Assembly (NCBI RefSeq): GCF_027627575.1
Contig: NZ_CP114065.1
Coordinates: 3,596,001-3,660,000 of the forward strand
Source of the DNA: Kribbella sp. CA-293567
GTDB taxonomy: Bacteria > Actinomycetota > Actinomycetes > Propionibacteriales > Kribbellaceae
Reading direction: 5' to 3'
DNA length: 64,000 nt
In this document: positions 15,762 to 24,510 of the stretch, in pieces
Position numbering within the stretch: position 1 is the stretch's first letter
How the letters are laid out: each line of letters starts with the position of its first letter
Notes under the pieces: model-generated
Databases searched by the model: none
Seen by the model: only the letters and a program-made list of their open reading frames with translations
What the model was told of the DNA's origin: nothing
Program-made: the position numbers and the translations under genes

Positions 15762-16079
15762 GTGACGACGACTGACGAAGAGAAGATCCGAACCGCCTGC
15801 GCGCTGGCACCGTTTCTGGCTGAGCACTACTACGCGACCGGACGAGACCTGGCCGACGAGGCGGCGGCTGACCTGAAGGTCCTCGATCTGGCCGCGGCCT
15901 ACGCCGAGTTGCCGGTACTCGCCCAGCAGGCCGGCGAAGCGGCCGCACAGCCCGGCCTGCCGCCGACGGTAGCCAGCGCCGGCCGGGCACTGTGGAGCCA
16001 GGTCAACGATCTGCTGGGAGAAGTGGCGACGGCGATCCGTGACCGCCTGCGTGCGTTGGCCGCGCGCGCCGACGGATAG
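15762..16079 (+). CDS. Small helical protein of unknown function
   Basis: A 105-residue, Ala/Leu-rich, soluble and mostly helical protein (EKIRTACALAPFLAEHYYAT, then WSQVNDLLGEVATAIRDRLR). No family is recognised. The GTG at 15762 with GGGGAA upstream is preferred over earlier starts in the frame, whose codons look non-coding. It converges on the secreted protein at 16454 and shares a strong terminator hairpin with it. Confidence 0.55.
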   Translation: MTTTDEEKIRTACALAPFLAEHYYATGRDLADEAAADLKVLDLAAAYAELPVLAQQAGEAAAQPGLPPTVASAGRALWSQVNDLLGEVATAIRDRLRALAARADG

Positions 16080-16125
16080 CGTTCGCCTGTGTAGACAGGG
16101 CATTGCGGCAGCTTGTACCGACGTA

Positions 16126-16163
16126 CTGCCCGGTCGATACAGCTTCTCGTATCGACCGGGCAG
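16126..16163. terminator. Bidirectional terminator hairpin between convergent genes
   Basis: Arms CTGCCCGGTCGATAC (16126-16140) and GTATCGACCGGGCAG (16149-16163) pair perfectly over 15 bases around an 8-base loop. It lies between stops at 16079 and 16182. Confidence 0.75.
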
Positions 16164-16181
16164 CCGACTGACCGCGGACGG

Positions 16182-16454
16182 TCAGACGCGGTCGACGTAC
16201 AGGTAGTAGGTGAGGTAGGGGCTGAACTGGCAGTAGTAGTTGCGGATGTTGCCGCGGACCTGGAGGGCTGCCCCGGCGCTCTCGCAGTTGGAGAACGTGA
16301 AGTACCAGTCGTGGTAGACGTAGGCGTTGGTTCCGAACGAGCCGGCCGGGGTCGTCGATGCCGAGACCGGAGCTGCCGTGGCCGGTCCGCTGCCGGCTAG
16401 CAAAGTCCCGGCCGCGGCGGCCGTCGTGAGTCCTGCGAGGAGAAGCTTGCGCAT
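16182..16454 (-). CDS. Small secreted protein with a likely disulfide
   Basis: A 90-residue protein with a Sec signal peptide (MRKLLLAGLTTAAAAGTLLA, cleavage probably after ATA-AP near residue 28). The mature part is rich in Tyr/Phe (YVYHDWYFTFSNCESAG, then NIRNYYCQFSPYLTYYLYVD) and has exactly two Cys, which could form one disulfide. ATG 16454 has AGAAAGG eight bases upstream; a GTG at 16463 is less well placed. No family recognised. Confidence 0.7.
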   Translation of the reverse strand: MRKLLLAGLTTAAAAGTLLAGSGPATAAPVSASTTPAGSFGTNAYVYHDWYFTFSNCESAGAALQVRGNIRNYYCQFSPYLTYYLYVDRV

Positions 16455-16610
16455 GATCAACACCTTTCTGAGTCAGCACTGAATCTGTTCCTCACACTCT
16501 GGATTCGCAGCGTCACCCATAGCTGACCGCGACCGGTTCAGGTCAATATTCTTCGGGCACTTGCAGAAGTTGGTTACTTCTGTGCCAAAGCGTCGGTGCG
16601 TGGTCCGGTT

Positions 16611-16627
16611 CTGTACCGGGTCTGGAC
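16611..16627 (+). promoter_or_regulatory. 11-bp-pitch direct repeat upstream of FN3 protein 1
   Basis: CTGTACCGGGT (16611-16621) is followed at exactly 11 bases by CTGGACCTCGA (16622-16632), ending about 20 bases before ATG 16650. The same CTGGAC-type units at the same pitch occur upstream of 26500 and 29945, as expected for an OmpR-family response regulator. Regulator identity is inferred from the nearby two-component genes. Confidence 0.45.
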
Positions 16628-16649
16628 CTCGAGCCCGTACTCTCGTGCA

Positions 16650-19046
16650 ATGCGATCCTTGGCGACGTTGCGGGCTCGGATGGCGTGGAAGCGGCTCAGC
16701 GGCCCGGCGTCGGGCTCCAGGACCGGGGAAGCTCGCGAGGCGGCGGGGTGGCGACCGAAGGTTGCGCTCGCTGCCGTCGTGGCGGCTTGTATGGCTGCCA
16801 CGTCGATCGCCGTCACCGGCGGAGGTAGCTCGGCGTCGGGGCTGCGGTTCGCCGAGTCCGGGCACTACATCTACAACAGCACTGTGGGGAAGATCTTCCA
16901 CATCGACGGTGGGACCAAAACGGCTGATACCGGGTTTCCGGTGGCCGGGGCGGCGCCGGGGTCGGTTGTCGTCCAGTCCGACACCAGCGGGTACGTGCTG
17001 GGGCGAGGCGGTATCACCGAGTTCGGCAAGTCCGATCTGGAGGTGGTGGATCCGCTGCCGGTTCCGGTGTCCGAGCAACCGATCGGGCTGGAGGCAGCCG
17101 GTCTCGCGTACGCCGTCTATCCGAAAGCCGGGCGGATCTGGCGCTCCGGTTCGAAGGCGACGCTCGAGGCTGTCGGTGGCCCGGTCGGACAGCCGGTGGT
17201 GACGCGATCGGGAGCCTTGTGGGTCCACAAGCTCGGCAGCGGCGAGCTGTGTCAGCTGGCGGTGGAGGCCGAGCGACTCTCCTGTCCGGCCACCGCACCT
17301 GCCGGTCACACCGGCTCGCTCACCACCGTCGGAGATCGGGTCGTGTTCGTCGACACCACCGCGGATGTGATGCGGGTGGTCGACCAGGACGGCTTCGGCC
17401 GATCGATCGGACTGGCTGGTCTCGGGCTGACCGGTACGGCGGTCGTGGCTGCCAACGATGTCGACGGCCGAGTGGCGATCGTCGATCCCGAGCAACGTCG
17501 ACTTCATCTGGTCGACCCGGCAGGGCTGTTCGGTGATCGGCAAGGCAAAGCGACGGTCCAGCGGCAGCTCAGGCCGGGAACGTACCGCCAGGTGGCCTCG
17601 TCCGGCACCAGCCTCGCGCTGTTCGACGAGAGCAGCAGCACTCTGCTGACGATGGACCGTGAGGGCAATCAGAAGAACGTGCGCAAGCTGCCGGCGCCTT
17701 CGGACCCGGTGCAGCGTCGAGAGTCGCCCGTCCTGTTCCGAGGAGGGGATTCCCGCATCTACGTGGACGGTCCGACCGGCGAGCACGTCATGGTGATGGA
17801 CGACGGCGGCGAGATCACCTCGGTCGAGACGGGGAAGGCCGAATCGAACGAGCCCAAGAACCCACCGGCCTCACCGCCGCCGGTACGAACCTCGCCGACC
17901 CCACCGCCGGTACGGACTCCACCGCCACCATCGGTACCGGCTCGAACACCACCCACCGCGCCGACCACGCAAGAGACGTCACCGACCGCCCGGCGTACCG
18001 AGCCCACGAATCGGCCCTCCGGACGGCCGACGACCACTCGATCGGAGCGGCCACCCACCCGCCCGGCCGATCCGCCACCGAGTACAGAACCGCCTCCGTC
18101 CCAGAAGCCACCTGTGACCGCACGCGCAGGGAGGCCTGGAGCACCGCGCGGTCTCACGGCCGAGGCCGGAACTGCATCCGCCCGCGTCAGCTGGGCGGCC
18201 GCTCCCGCGAACGGTGCGACGATCACCCAGTACCTGGTGACCTGGGCCGGCGGTTCCGCGAGGGCCGCGGGGTCGGCCCGATCGATCGAGCTCACCGGAC
18301 TCGTCGACGGTACGGCGTACAGATTCGCCGTACGAGCAGTGAACCGGATCGGTGAAGGCCCCGGTGTCTCCACCGCCGCAGTGACTCCGGCACGCGCGGC
18401 GGATGCGCCCACTGCTCTTCGTGCCACTCCTGGTTCGGACTCTCTCACCGTGGGATGGGCCCAGCCGAACCTCCGTGGTGGAGCGCTCTCGAACTATCGG
18501 CTTTCCTTGGCTGCCTCCGGAAACACCACCTATCAAGCCGAATCCGGCCAGCCGTGGGTGTTCAGCGGCAGCTGGAGCGCGGCCGCTCCGGACACCCACA
18601 CCAGAGATGTCGGCGCCACCGCGACCCTGCGGTTCTCGGGCACCCGGATACAGCTGTACGGCGTACTCGACGACCACCACGGGATCGCGTCGATCGCCGT
18701 GGACGGCCGGACCGTGCAGCTCGACCAGTACCGATCCTCCCGGCAGGAGAACAGCTTGTTCTTCACGTCGGCGCAACTGCCGGCGGGCAGCCACACCCTG
18801 GTGGTGACCATGACGAACCAGGTCAACCCTCGCCGGGTCGACGACGGAGAGCCGGCCTTCTCCATCGACCGGGCGGTGGTGACGAACACCGCGGTGGTCG
18901 AGGCGACCGCTACTAGGGCCGGCCACGTCTTCACCGGCCTGTCGAGCGGGACCGGCTACCGGGTCACCGTTCGGGCGATCACCAGGCGCCAGGACGGACA
19001 ACTGCTCACCGGCCAGCCGGCGACCGCCACGGCCGTCGCCGGCTGA
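16650..19046 (+). CDS. Membrane-anchored propeller/fibronectin-III protein 1 of the T7SS locus
   Basis: A 798-residue protein. A cytoplasmic basic N-terminus precedes a membrane helix (about residues 38-55). Residues about 60-390 are propeller-like repeats (YIYNSTVGKIFHIDG, VLGRGGITEFGKSDLEVVDP). A Pro/Thr-rich linker follows (about 400-490), then FN3 domain 1 (about 494-580) and FN3 domain 2 (from about 583). FN3 domain 2 is interrupted at about 626-752 by an inserted jelly-roll-like domain (LRFSGTRIQLYGVLDDHHGI) and resumes at HVFTGLSSGTGYRVTVRAI. It is a paralogue of the protein at 26500, which lacks the insert. Start uncertain (16596 or 16650). Probably displays the FN3/lectin part outside the cell. 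Confidence 0.75.
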   Translation: MRSLATLRARMAWKRLSGPASGSRTGEAREAAGWRPKVALAAVVAACMAATSIAVTGGGSSASGLRFAESGHYIYNSTVGKIFHIDGGTKTADTGFPVAGAAPGSVVVQSDTSGYVLGRGGITEFGKSDLEVVDPLPVPVSEQPIGLEAAGLAYAVYPKAGRIWRSGSKATLEAVGGPVGQPVVTRSGALWVHKLGSGELCQLAVEAERLSCPATAPAGHTGSLTTVGDRVVFVDTTADVMRVVDQDGFGRSIGLAGLGLTGTAVVAANDVDGRVAIVDPEQRRLHLVDPAGLFGDRQGKATVQRQLRPGTYRQVASSGTSLALFDESSSTLLTMDREGNQKNVRKLPAPSDPVQRRESPVLFRGGDSRIYVDGPTGEHVMVMDDGGEITSVETGKAESNEPKNPPASPPPVRTSPTPPPVRTPPPPSVPARTPPTAPTTQETSPTARRTEPTNRPSGRPTTTRSERPPTRPADPPPSTEPPPSQKPPVTARAGRPGAPRGLTAEAGTASARVSWAAAPANGATITQYLVTWAGGSARAAGSARSIELTGLVDGTAYRFAVRAVNRIGEGPGVSTAAVTPARAADAPTALRATPGSDSLTVGWAQPNLRGGALSNYRLSLAASGNTTYQAESGQPWVFSGSWSAAAPDTHTRDVGATATLRFSGTRIQLYGVLDDHHGIASIAVDGRTVQLDQYRSSRQENSLFFTSAQLPAGSHTLVVTMTNQVNPRRVDDGEPAFSIDRAVVTNTAVVEATATRAGHVFTGLSSGTGYRVTVRAITRRQDGQLLTGQPATATAVAG

Positions 19047-19090
19047 CCTCTGGTCGTTGCTCGTCGCCGCCTCGGTGAAGCGGCATCGGC

Positions 19091-20746
19091 TCAGGTTGCG
19101 GCCGTGATCACGTCTGCTGCGGTGAGGTGGCGCAGTTCTTCAGTGGTGGGCATTCTGCCCAGCTGGCGCAGGCGCTGAGACTGGGCTTTGCGGATGGCTT
19201 CCACCAGCCGGCGGGCCTCGCGGGCGTTGCCGAAGTTGATGCCGTGCGCGATGCGGTCGAAGTACGCCGTCAGCGGCGGGCCGGCGGCCGGGTCCAGGAG
19301 GTAGTCGCCGCTGGTGACCATCCGGTCGGTGATCAGCAGGAGTTCCTCGGCCGAGTAGTTCTCGAACTCGATGGTCTTGGAGAAGCGGGAGGCCAGCCCG
19401 GGGTTGGCGTCGAGGAAGTCGTTCATCTCGGTGGTGTAGCCGGCCACGATGATGGCGATCTCGTCGCGATGGTCCTCCATCAACTTCACCAGGGCGTCGA
19501 TCGCCTCCTGGCCGAAGTCGCCGCCGTTGCCGGCCGAGCGCGACAGCGTGTACGCCTCGTCGATGAACAGGACGCCACCCAGGGACTTCTCGAAGACCTG
19601 TGCGGTCTTCTCCGCGGTGTGACCGATGTACTGGCCGACCAGGTCGCGGCGCGAGACCTCGGTGAAGCCGCCGTGGGGAAGCACCCCCAGGGCCTTCAGG
19701 AGTTTGCCGTAGAGGCGGGCGACCGTCGTCTTCCCGGTACCAGGGGCTCCCGCGAAGATGAGGTGATGGCTGACCCCGCCGACGGTCAGCCCCGCCGTAC
19801 GCCGCCACTCGTTCACCTGGATCTCGTCCACCAGCGCGTGCACTTCCGCTTTCACCCCGGGCAGGCCGACCATCTCGTCCAGGGTGCCGAGCAGTTCGTC
19901 CAGCGGTCCACCTGTTTCGGCGGGCCGGGCCGCCGCGCGTTCGATCACCTCGACCGTCGCGCCGGCCGCGATCGAGATGGCCGGCTGACCGGTGTTGTCG
20001 GTGCGGCAGCCCTCGACCGTTCCGCCGCAACCGGGCGCGAAGGTGAACGCCGCCCCGCGGGTGTCGTGGACGGTCACCCGGCGGATCGTCGGCGTACTGC
20101 CGTGGGCCACTGCGACGCCTTCGGCGCCGGTCGAGGAGATCTGGGTGTCGGTGACCTCCGGCCGGCTGTACTGGTAGACGTAGACTCCCCGGCCGCCACA
20201 GACGCCGATGGTGCAACCACGGATCAGCGGATCGGAGCCCAAGGCAACGACTATTCCGTCACCGGTGATCTCGGTGACCACGGTGTCGATGATCCGGCCG
20301 CTCGCGCCCTCGACCACGATGCCGGTCTCGGCGCCCTTGACCGTGCACCGGTCGACGCTGAAGGTACTGCTCGCATGCACCGAGACGGCCGGCCGGGTTC
20401 GGCTGCTGACCGTGCATTGCTCGACGGTCAGCACGGTCCGGTCGACCGACACCGCCAGATTGTCGCCGGCCCGTACTTCGAGCCGCCGCAGCGTCAGGTC
20501 CCCGTCCACCGCTCGCAGGGTCGGCCAGTCGGCACCGTCTCCGTCCAGGACGACAGTCGCCCCGGCCTCGGCCTGCAAGGTGATCGAGCGACCGTTCAGC
20601 TCGAGGGTCTCGGCGTAGGTTCCGCCGGCGATCGCGACGGTGGAGCCGTCGGGAGCTTCGAGCAGCGCGGCGCCGATCGTCGGATAGGCGCCTGGCCGGT
20701 CGGCGGCGACGGTGAGAACCCGGCCGGTCGTGACGGGGATCGCCAT
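19091..20746 (-). CDS. AAA+ ATPase (CbbX/EccA-like core) with N-terminal right-handed beta-helix
   Basis: A 551-residue protein. Residues about 1-265 are parallel beta-helix repeats (LTVEQCTVSSRTRPAVSV, ADTGIVVEG-like coils, SRPEVTDTQISSTGAEGVAV). Residues about 285-551 are a CbbX/EccA-type AAA+ module with Walker A GAPGTGKTT, Walker B GGVLFIDEAYTL, sensor VAGYTTEMNDFL and arginine-finger region NPGLASRFSKTIEF. No TPR domain as in classical EccA is seen. It is last in the SARP-eccE-LuxR operon, overlapping the LuxR stop by one base. It may replace EccA in preparing substrates; that role is inferred. Confidence 0.8.
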   Translation of the reverse strand: MAIPVTTGRVLTVAADRPGAYPTIGAALLEAPDGSTVAIAGGTYAETLELNGRSITLQAEAGATVVLDGDGADWPTLRAVDGDLTLRRLEVRAGDNLAVSVDRTVLTVEQCTVSSRTRPAVSVHASSTFSVDRCTVKGAETGIVVEGASGRIIDTVVTEITGDGIVVALGSDPLIRGCTIGVCGGRGVYVYQYSRPEVTDTQISSTGAEGVAVAHGSTPTIRRVTVHDTRGAAFTFAPGCGGTVEGCRTDNTGQPAISIAAGATVEVIERAAARPAETGGPLDELLGTLDEMVGLPGVKAEVHALVDEIQVNEWRRTAGLTVGGVSHHLIFAGAPGTGKTTVARLYGKLLKALGVLPHGGFTEVSRRDLVGQYIGHTAEKTAQVFEKSLGGVLFIDEAYTLSRSAGNGGDFGQEAIDALVKLMEDHRDEIAIIVAGYTTEMNDFLDANPGLASRFSKTIEFENYSAEELLLITDRMVTSGDYLLDPAAGPPLTAYFDRIAHGINFGNAREARRLVEAIRKAQSQRLRQLGRMPTTEELRHLTAADVITAAT

Positions 20747-21393
20747 CAGCTCGCCCGGTCCAGCAGCCAGCCACGATCGGCAGCCTTCACCCCGGCCTGG
20801 AAACGGCTCCGTGCACCGAGCCGGTTCATGATGTGCGAGACCATCCGGCGAACCGTCCGCACGGAGATTCCCAGTTGCGCGGCGGCGACCTCGTCGGTGG
20901 CCCCGAGCGCGAGCAGCCGCAACAGGTCCTTCTCCCGCAGCGACAGGTCGGTGCCGATCGGCGCGTCGCGGTCGGCCAGCGGTACGGCGTCGGGCCAGAC
21001 CCGCTCGAACAGCTCGATCGCGGTGGTCACCACGCTGCTCAGCCGCAGTACTGCGACGCTGCCGTTCGTCGTGTCGGCCGGCAGGACCGCGATCGAGTTG
21101 TCGATGACCAGAGCGTTCATCGGCACCATCGCGACCGTCCGAACGGCCACGCCGGCCAGCGACATCGCGCCGAGATGCCGGCACAGTGTCGGTGCCGTCC
21201 GGGCGTTGTCCGGGTAGATGGCGCGGTAGCGGATGCCCGGGCGGACGTCCCGCGGACCGAAGGCGAGCCCGTTCTGCGACAGGCTGCTCATCGCGATCAC
21301 GGAGTCCTGGGCTTCGGCCAGCAAGGAGAGGATGCCGTCGTGGGCAGGGATCTGGTGAAAGCCCGTCGGGCGGTTCAGCACTGTGACAGTCAT
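20746..21393 (-). CDS. LuxR-type HTH regulator
   Basis: A 215-residue protein. The C-terminal LuxR HTH is complete (about residues 148-205: LSLREKDLLRLLALGATDEV, then AAAQLGISVRTVRRMVSHIM). The N-terminal 140 residues resemble the phospholipase-D-like/TrmB-associated sensor region seen in actinobacterial regulators of this type (DGILSLLAEAQDSVIAMSS at the start). There is no receiver Asp pocket. Its ATG overlaps the eccE stop (ATGA) and its TGA overlaps the AAA+ start, so it is made with the secretion operon and probably adjusts it. Confidence 0.8.
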   Translation of the reverse strand: MTVTVLNRPTGFHQIPAHDGILSLLAEAQDSVIAMSSLSQNGLAFGPRDVRPGIRYRAIYPDNARTAPTLCRHLGAMSLAGVAVRTVAMVPMNALVIDNSIAVLPADTTNGSVAVLRLSSVVTTAIELFERVWPDAVPLADRDAPIGTDLSLREKDLLRLLALGATDEVAAAQLGISVRTVRRMVSHIMNRLGARSRFQAGVKAADRGWLLDRAS

Positions 21394-22652
21394 GAGAAGG
21401 GGACCCCCAGAGGTAGCGTGGCGGCGACGCCGGCGGTGTGCCGCCCGTCGAGGCGTTCCGGCTCCACTCCGAACGAGCGGGCCAGGGTGGTCAGAACGGT
21501 GACCGTGGTGTCGAGCGTGGCCGCGTGGGCCGCGGCGACCCGCAGTACGGCGTCGTGCAGGGCGGGTTTGTGGTCTCCGGCGGGTGCCGTCACGGTGATC
21601 GCGAGGGTTTGCGCGCTCCCCGTACCGGTGCCCAGCAACGTGTCGACAAGTGCCTGGGCAGTCGGCCGGGGAAGGCTTGCGAATCCGTTGAGCCGGATGC
21701 AGACCTGCACCACCGGACCTGCGGCCCAGGCGGACCAGCGTTCCCGGATCAGTCCTCTGCCTGCGTTGGCGTGAGCCAGTGCGCCGATCGAAGCCAGCAG
21801 GTCGGACTCGTCGAGCGGCATGCTCGCGACCTGCTCGCGGTCGAAGCGGCGTACGAGGCGCCGGACGGTGTTGGCGAGAACCTGCGCGACCTGTTCGTCA
21901 GTGGCGATGTCCGGCGTCCGGCACGCGGCCACCGCGATCCAGGCGCGCGTGAACTGGTGCTGTTTGGTGCCTGTGTGCACCACGAGCTGTACGGAGACAC
22001 CGATCGGCTGTTCGTCGGCGCAGTCGGCCAGAGAACGCAGGCCAGGAAGTAGCTGATGATGCGCATCGGCACCGACGCGTAGCGCCACGCTGGCTCCAGC
22101 GGGCCTGCTGAGCATGCCGTACTCCTGCTCCCGGACCGTCAGTTCGGTGGCCGAAGTGCGGCCGCAGAACAAGCTGATGAGATTCATGGCGGGGTCGTCG
22201 GCGAGGTCCACCTGACGGCGCCGAACCAGGTAGCCGACCAGGATTCCGGCCCAGCGGTAGAGCCAGAGGCCGCGGATGCGTACCGCGGTCAGAAGCAACA
22301 GCGAGACGGCCGCCAGCGCAGTCAGTATCAGCACCAGCCGGGATGCTGTGGTCGCCGCACCTATCGCAACCAGTGCGACCTGCCAACACACGATCTGGCC
22401 TATCCGGATCGTGTGCTCCGGCGACTCCACCTCGTCGGTTGCCGGTTCGGGTGCCGGTGGCGGATCGACCAGGTACGACGGCTGGGCAGCCGCGACCACG
22501 GCGGCTGTCGCGGGAGGCGTGGAGCGTTGCGCCCGTACGGCGCCGCGGGCGACCGGCGTACCGATCGAGGTTGCCGTCGGTACTGCGGCCGGCGCGGGAG
22601 CGTAGGCAACCTCTTGCCCCGCGACAGGCTCGGCCGCGGCCGAGGGCCTCAT
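21390..22652 (-). CDS. eccE: Type VII secretion protein EccE
   Basis: A 420-residue protein. A Pro/Ala-rich cytoplasmic tail (about 1-80) is followed by two membrane helices (about 85-130: CWQVALVAIGAATTASRLVL and ILTALAAVSLLLLTAVRI), then the soluble EccE domain with WLYRWAGILVGYLVRRR and NLISLFCGR. EccE caps the periphery of the EccBCDE membrane complex and works with MycP. It is encoded between the SARP and LuxR genes with 4-base overlaps on each side, apart from eccB/C/D. The family is divergent, so the call rests on the two-helix layout plus the locus. Confidence 0.8.
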   Translation of the reverse strand: MRPSAAAEPVAGQEVAYAPAPAAVPTATSIGTPVARGAVRAQRSTPPATAAVVAAAQPSYLVDPPPAPEPATDEVESPEHTIRIGQIVCWQVALVAIGAATTASRLVLILTALAAVSLLLLTAVRIRGLWLYRWAGILVGYLVRRRQVDLADDPAMNLISLFCGRTSATELTVREQEYGMLSRPAGASVALRVGADAHHQLLPGLRSLADCADEQPIGVSVQLVVHTGTKQHQFTRAWIAVAACRTPDIATDEQVAQVLANTVRRLVRRFDREQVASMPLDESDLLASIGALAHANAGRGLIRERWSAWAAGPVVQVCIRLNGFASLPRPTAQALVDTLLGTGTGSAQTLAITVTAPAGDHKPALHDAVLRVAAAHAATLDTTVTVLTTLARSFGVEPERLDGRHTAGVAATLPLGVPFS

Positions 22653-24457
22653 GCCACCCTCGGATTCTTGGGGGAGACCAGCTCGAGGTCAGCCTGGCCG
22701 CCGAGCCGGGCGCGGCCGGCCGCAGCCGTCAGCTCAGCCTCGGACTCGGTGGCCAGCAGCGTCGCGGAGGCGTGGTCGCGAACGACCGGATGAAGGTGGA
22801 AGCGCCCGGGGGAGGACTCGGACACCAGGTGATGATCGAGCAGGTCGTCGATCATCGGCTCCACCTGCGCCTGGTCCGCACCGGCCAGACGCGCTGCTCG
22901 GCGGATGTCGAACTGCGGAGTGAGGCTCAGCAGCCGATAGAGCCGGCGAACAGGAACCGGAAGCGCCCGGTACGTCGGGTCGAACCGCGCGAGAGTCCCA
23001 GCCAGTTCGCGAGCGCGAGTGGCTCGATCGGTCAAGCGGGCCAGGAGTCTCGCGGTCGTCCACGGTTGCCGGTCCCGCACGCGATCACTCAGCTCCCGGA
23101 TCGCCGCGGGGTGTCCGGCGCAACACCGCAGGATCTCGTCGTCGGCCAGGCCTCTCGTTTCGTCTTCGCTCAGTGGCCGAAGGCTGACGGCCGCTGCCTG
23201 ATCCAGTCCGGCAAGTCGCTTCCGGCTGGTCAGCAGCACGACGCAACCCGATGCGTTGGGCAACAATTGCTTTGCCTGCGCGGCGTCCGCCACGTCGTCC
23301 AGCACCAGCAGCATCTTCGGTGCCACGGCTCGCCACAACGCGGCCAGCTCGTCCTGCTGACCAGGCAGCACATCGCGAAAGCCGGCACGGCGCAACAAGT
23401 TGCCCAGAGCATTATTCGTGTCGAGCGGCTCGCCGCGATGAGTCCGCAAGTTCAAGTAGAGCTGGCGATCCAGCGTTCCGAACCGCGCTGCGGCTTCGAG
23501 AGCGAACGCGGTCTTCCCGATGCCGGCCATGCCGTCGACGCTGACCACCGCCACGCCGCCATCGGACCGCGTCCGCCCTTCTTCGACGGCTGCCCGGAGT
23601 GCCGCGAGCTCCACGGCCCGGCCCACGAACCCTGGCGAGCGGGCCGGCAGGTCGGAGTGGACCGGCGAGGCAGACTCGGTGACCACCACAAGGGGTGCAT
23701 CCTCGTTCAGGATTTCCTGGTGCAGCGTCACCAACTCGGCACCCGGCTCGATCCCCAGTTCGCGGACCAGCGTGGCGCGGGCCCGCTGGTACGCCGCCAG
23801 CGCGTCATGGCGGCGGCCCGTCCGGCGCAAGGTGCTGATCAGCCTCGCCCAGGCGTGCTCGCGAAGCGGCTCCTCGTCGGTCAGAGCGCGGAGCAGTGCG
23901 ATCGCGTCCGCCGGGCGGCCCAGCGCCAGTTGGGCGTCGGCCAGGTCCTCGCGCAGGGAGCGGTGGAGTTCGGTCAGGCGTTCCACGGCTGAGGAGGCGT
24001 CACCGGTCAGACCGTCGTACGGGCAACCGCGCCAGAGCCCGAGCGCATGCTGGACCACGGTCGTGGCCTCGCGCGCCGAGCCGGCGGCCAGCAACCGCCG
24101 AGCCTCGTCGGACAGCGCTGCCGCGACGTCCGCGTCCAGCTCTCCGGGGAACACGTTCACCCGATAGGCGCCGGAACGGCTCTCGATGCGTTCGTCCGGA
24201 AGAGCCCGGCGCAACTGCCAGACGTACGTCTTCAGGTTGCGTTGTGCCGAGGCCGGTGGTTCGGCGTCGGCCCACACCGCGTCGATCAACTGGTCCGTGC
24301 TCACCCAGGCGTTCCGGTGCAGCAGAAGCAGGGTGAGCATGGTGGCGGGTTTGCCGCCGCAGACGTCGATCGGGGTGCCACCGGGGCCCTCGACCTCGAG
24401 CGGGCCCAGCACCCGGAAGGCGATCCGGGCCGGAGTGAGCGCTGCGTGACCGTTCAT
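22649..24457 (-). CDS. SARP/AfsR-type regulator with BTAD and NB-ARC ATPase domains
   Basis: A 602-residue regulator. Residues about 10-85 are the OmpR-like winged helix (FRVLGPLEVEGPGGTPID), residues 90-240 are the bacterial transcriptional activation domain (EHAWARLISTLRRTGRRHDA, then LGIEPGAELVTLHQEIL), and residues 270-470 an NB-ARC ATPase with P-loop GMAGIGKTAF and MLLVLDDVADAAQ. A C-terminal helical part follows; no TPR array is present. ATG 24457 is preferred over 24487. It heads the eccE operon, is divergent from the response regulator, and is a likely activator of T7SS genes. Confidence 0.85.
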   Translation of the reverse strand: MNGHAALTPARIAFRVLGPLEVEGPGGTPIDVCGGKPATMLTLLLLHRNAWVSTDQLIDAVWADAEPPASAQRNLKTYVWQLRRALPDERIESRSGAYRVNVFPGELDADVAAALSDEARRLLAAGSAREATTVVQHALGLWRGCPYDGLTGDASSAVERLTELHRSLREDLADAQLALGRPADAIALLRALTDEEPLREHAWARLISTLRRTGRRHDALAAYQRARATLVRELGIEPGAELVTLHQEILNEDAPLVVVTESASPVHSDLPARSPGFVGRAVELAALRAAVEEGRTRSDGGVAVVSVDGMAGIGKTAFALEAAARFGTLDRQLYLNLRTHRGEPLDTNNALGNLLRRAGFRDVLPGQQDELAALWRAVAPKMLLVLDDVADAAQAKQLLPNASGCVVLLTSRKRLAGLDQAAAVSLRPLSEDETRGLADDEILRCCAGHPAAIRELSDRVRDRQPWTTARLLARLTDRATRARELAGTLARFDPTYRALPVPVRRLYRLLSLTPQFDIRRAARLAGADQAQVEPMIDDLLDHHLVSESSPGRFHLHPVVRDHASATLLATESEAELTAAAGRARLGGQADLELVSPKNPRVA

Positions 24458-24478
24458 GACACATACGATCCGGATGGA

Positions 24479-24497
24479 CGATGACATTTCGATGACA
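24479..24497. promoter_or_regulatory. CGATGACA direct repeat at 11-bp pitch in the SARP/response-regulator gap
   Basis: CGATGACA occurs at 24479-24486 and again at 24490-24497, and ATGACACA occurs at 24456-24463 over the SARP start. Direct repeats of 11 bp are typical for OmpR-type regulators or SARPs, and the 53-base gap between divergent starts at 24457 and 24511 would put both genes under one site. Autoregulation is inferred. Confidence 0.45.
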
Positions 24498-24510
24498 CAC
24501 GAGGCCGAAC

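Noticed and set aside
20746..21184. Longer N-terminus for the AAA+ protein (start at 21184)
   Set aside because: The extra 146 codons are antisense-like Arg-rich sequence over the LuxR gene; ATG 20746 overlaps the LuxR stop and begins the beta-helix.
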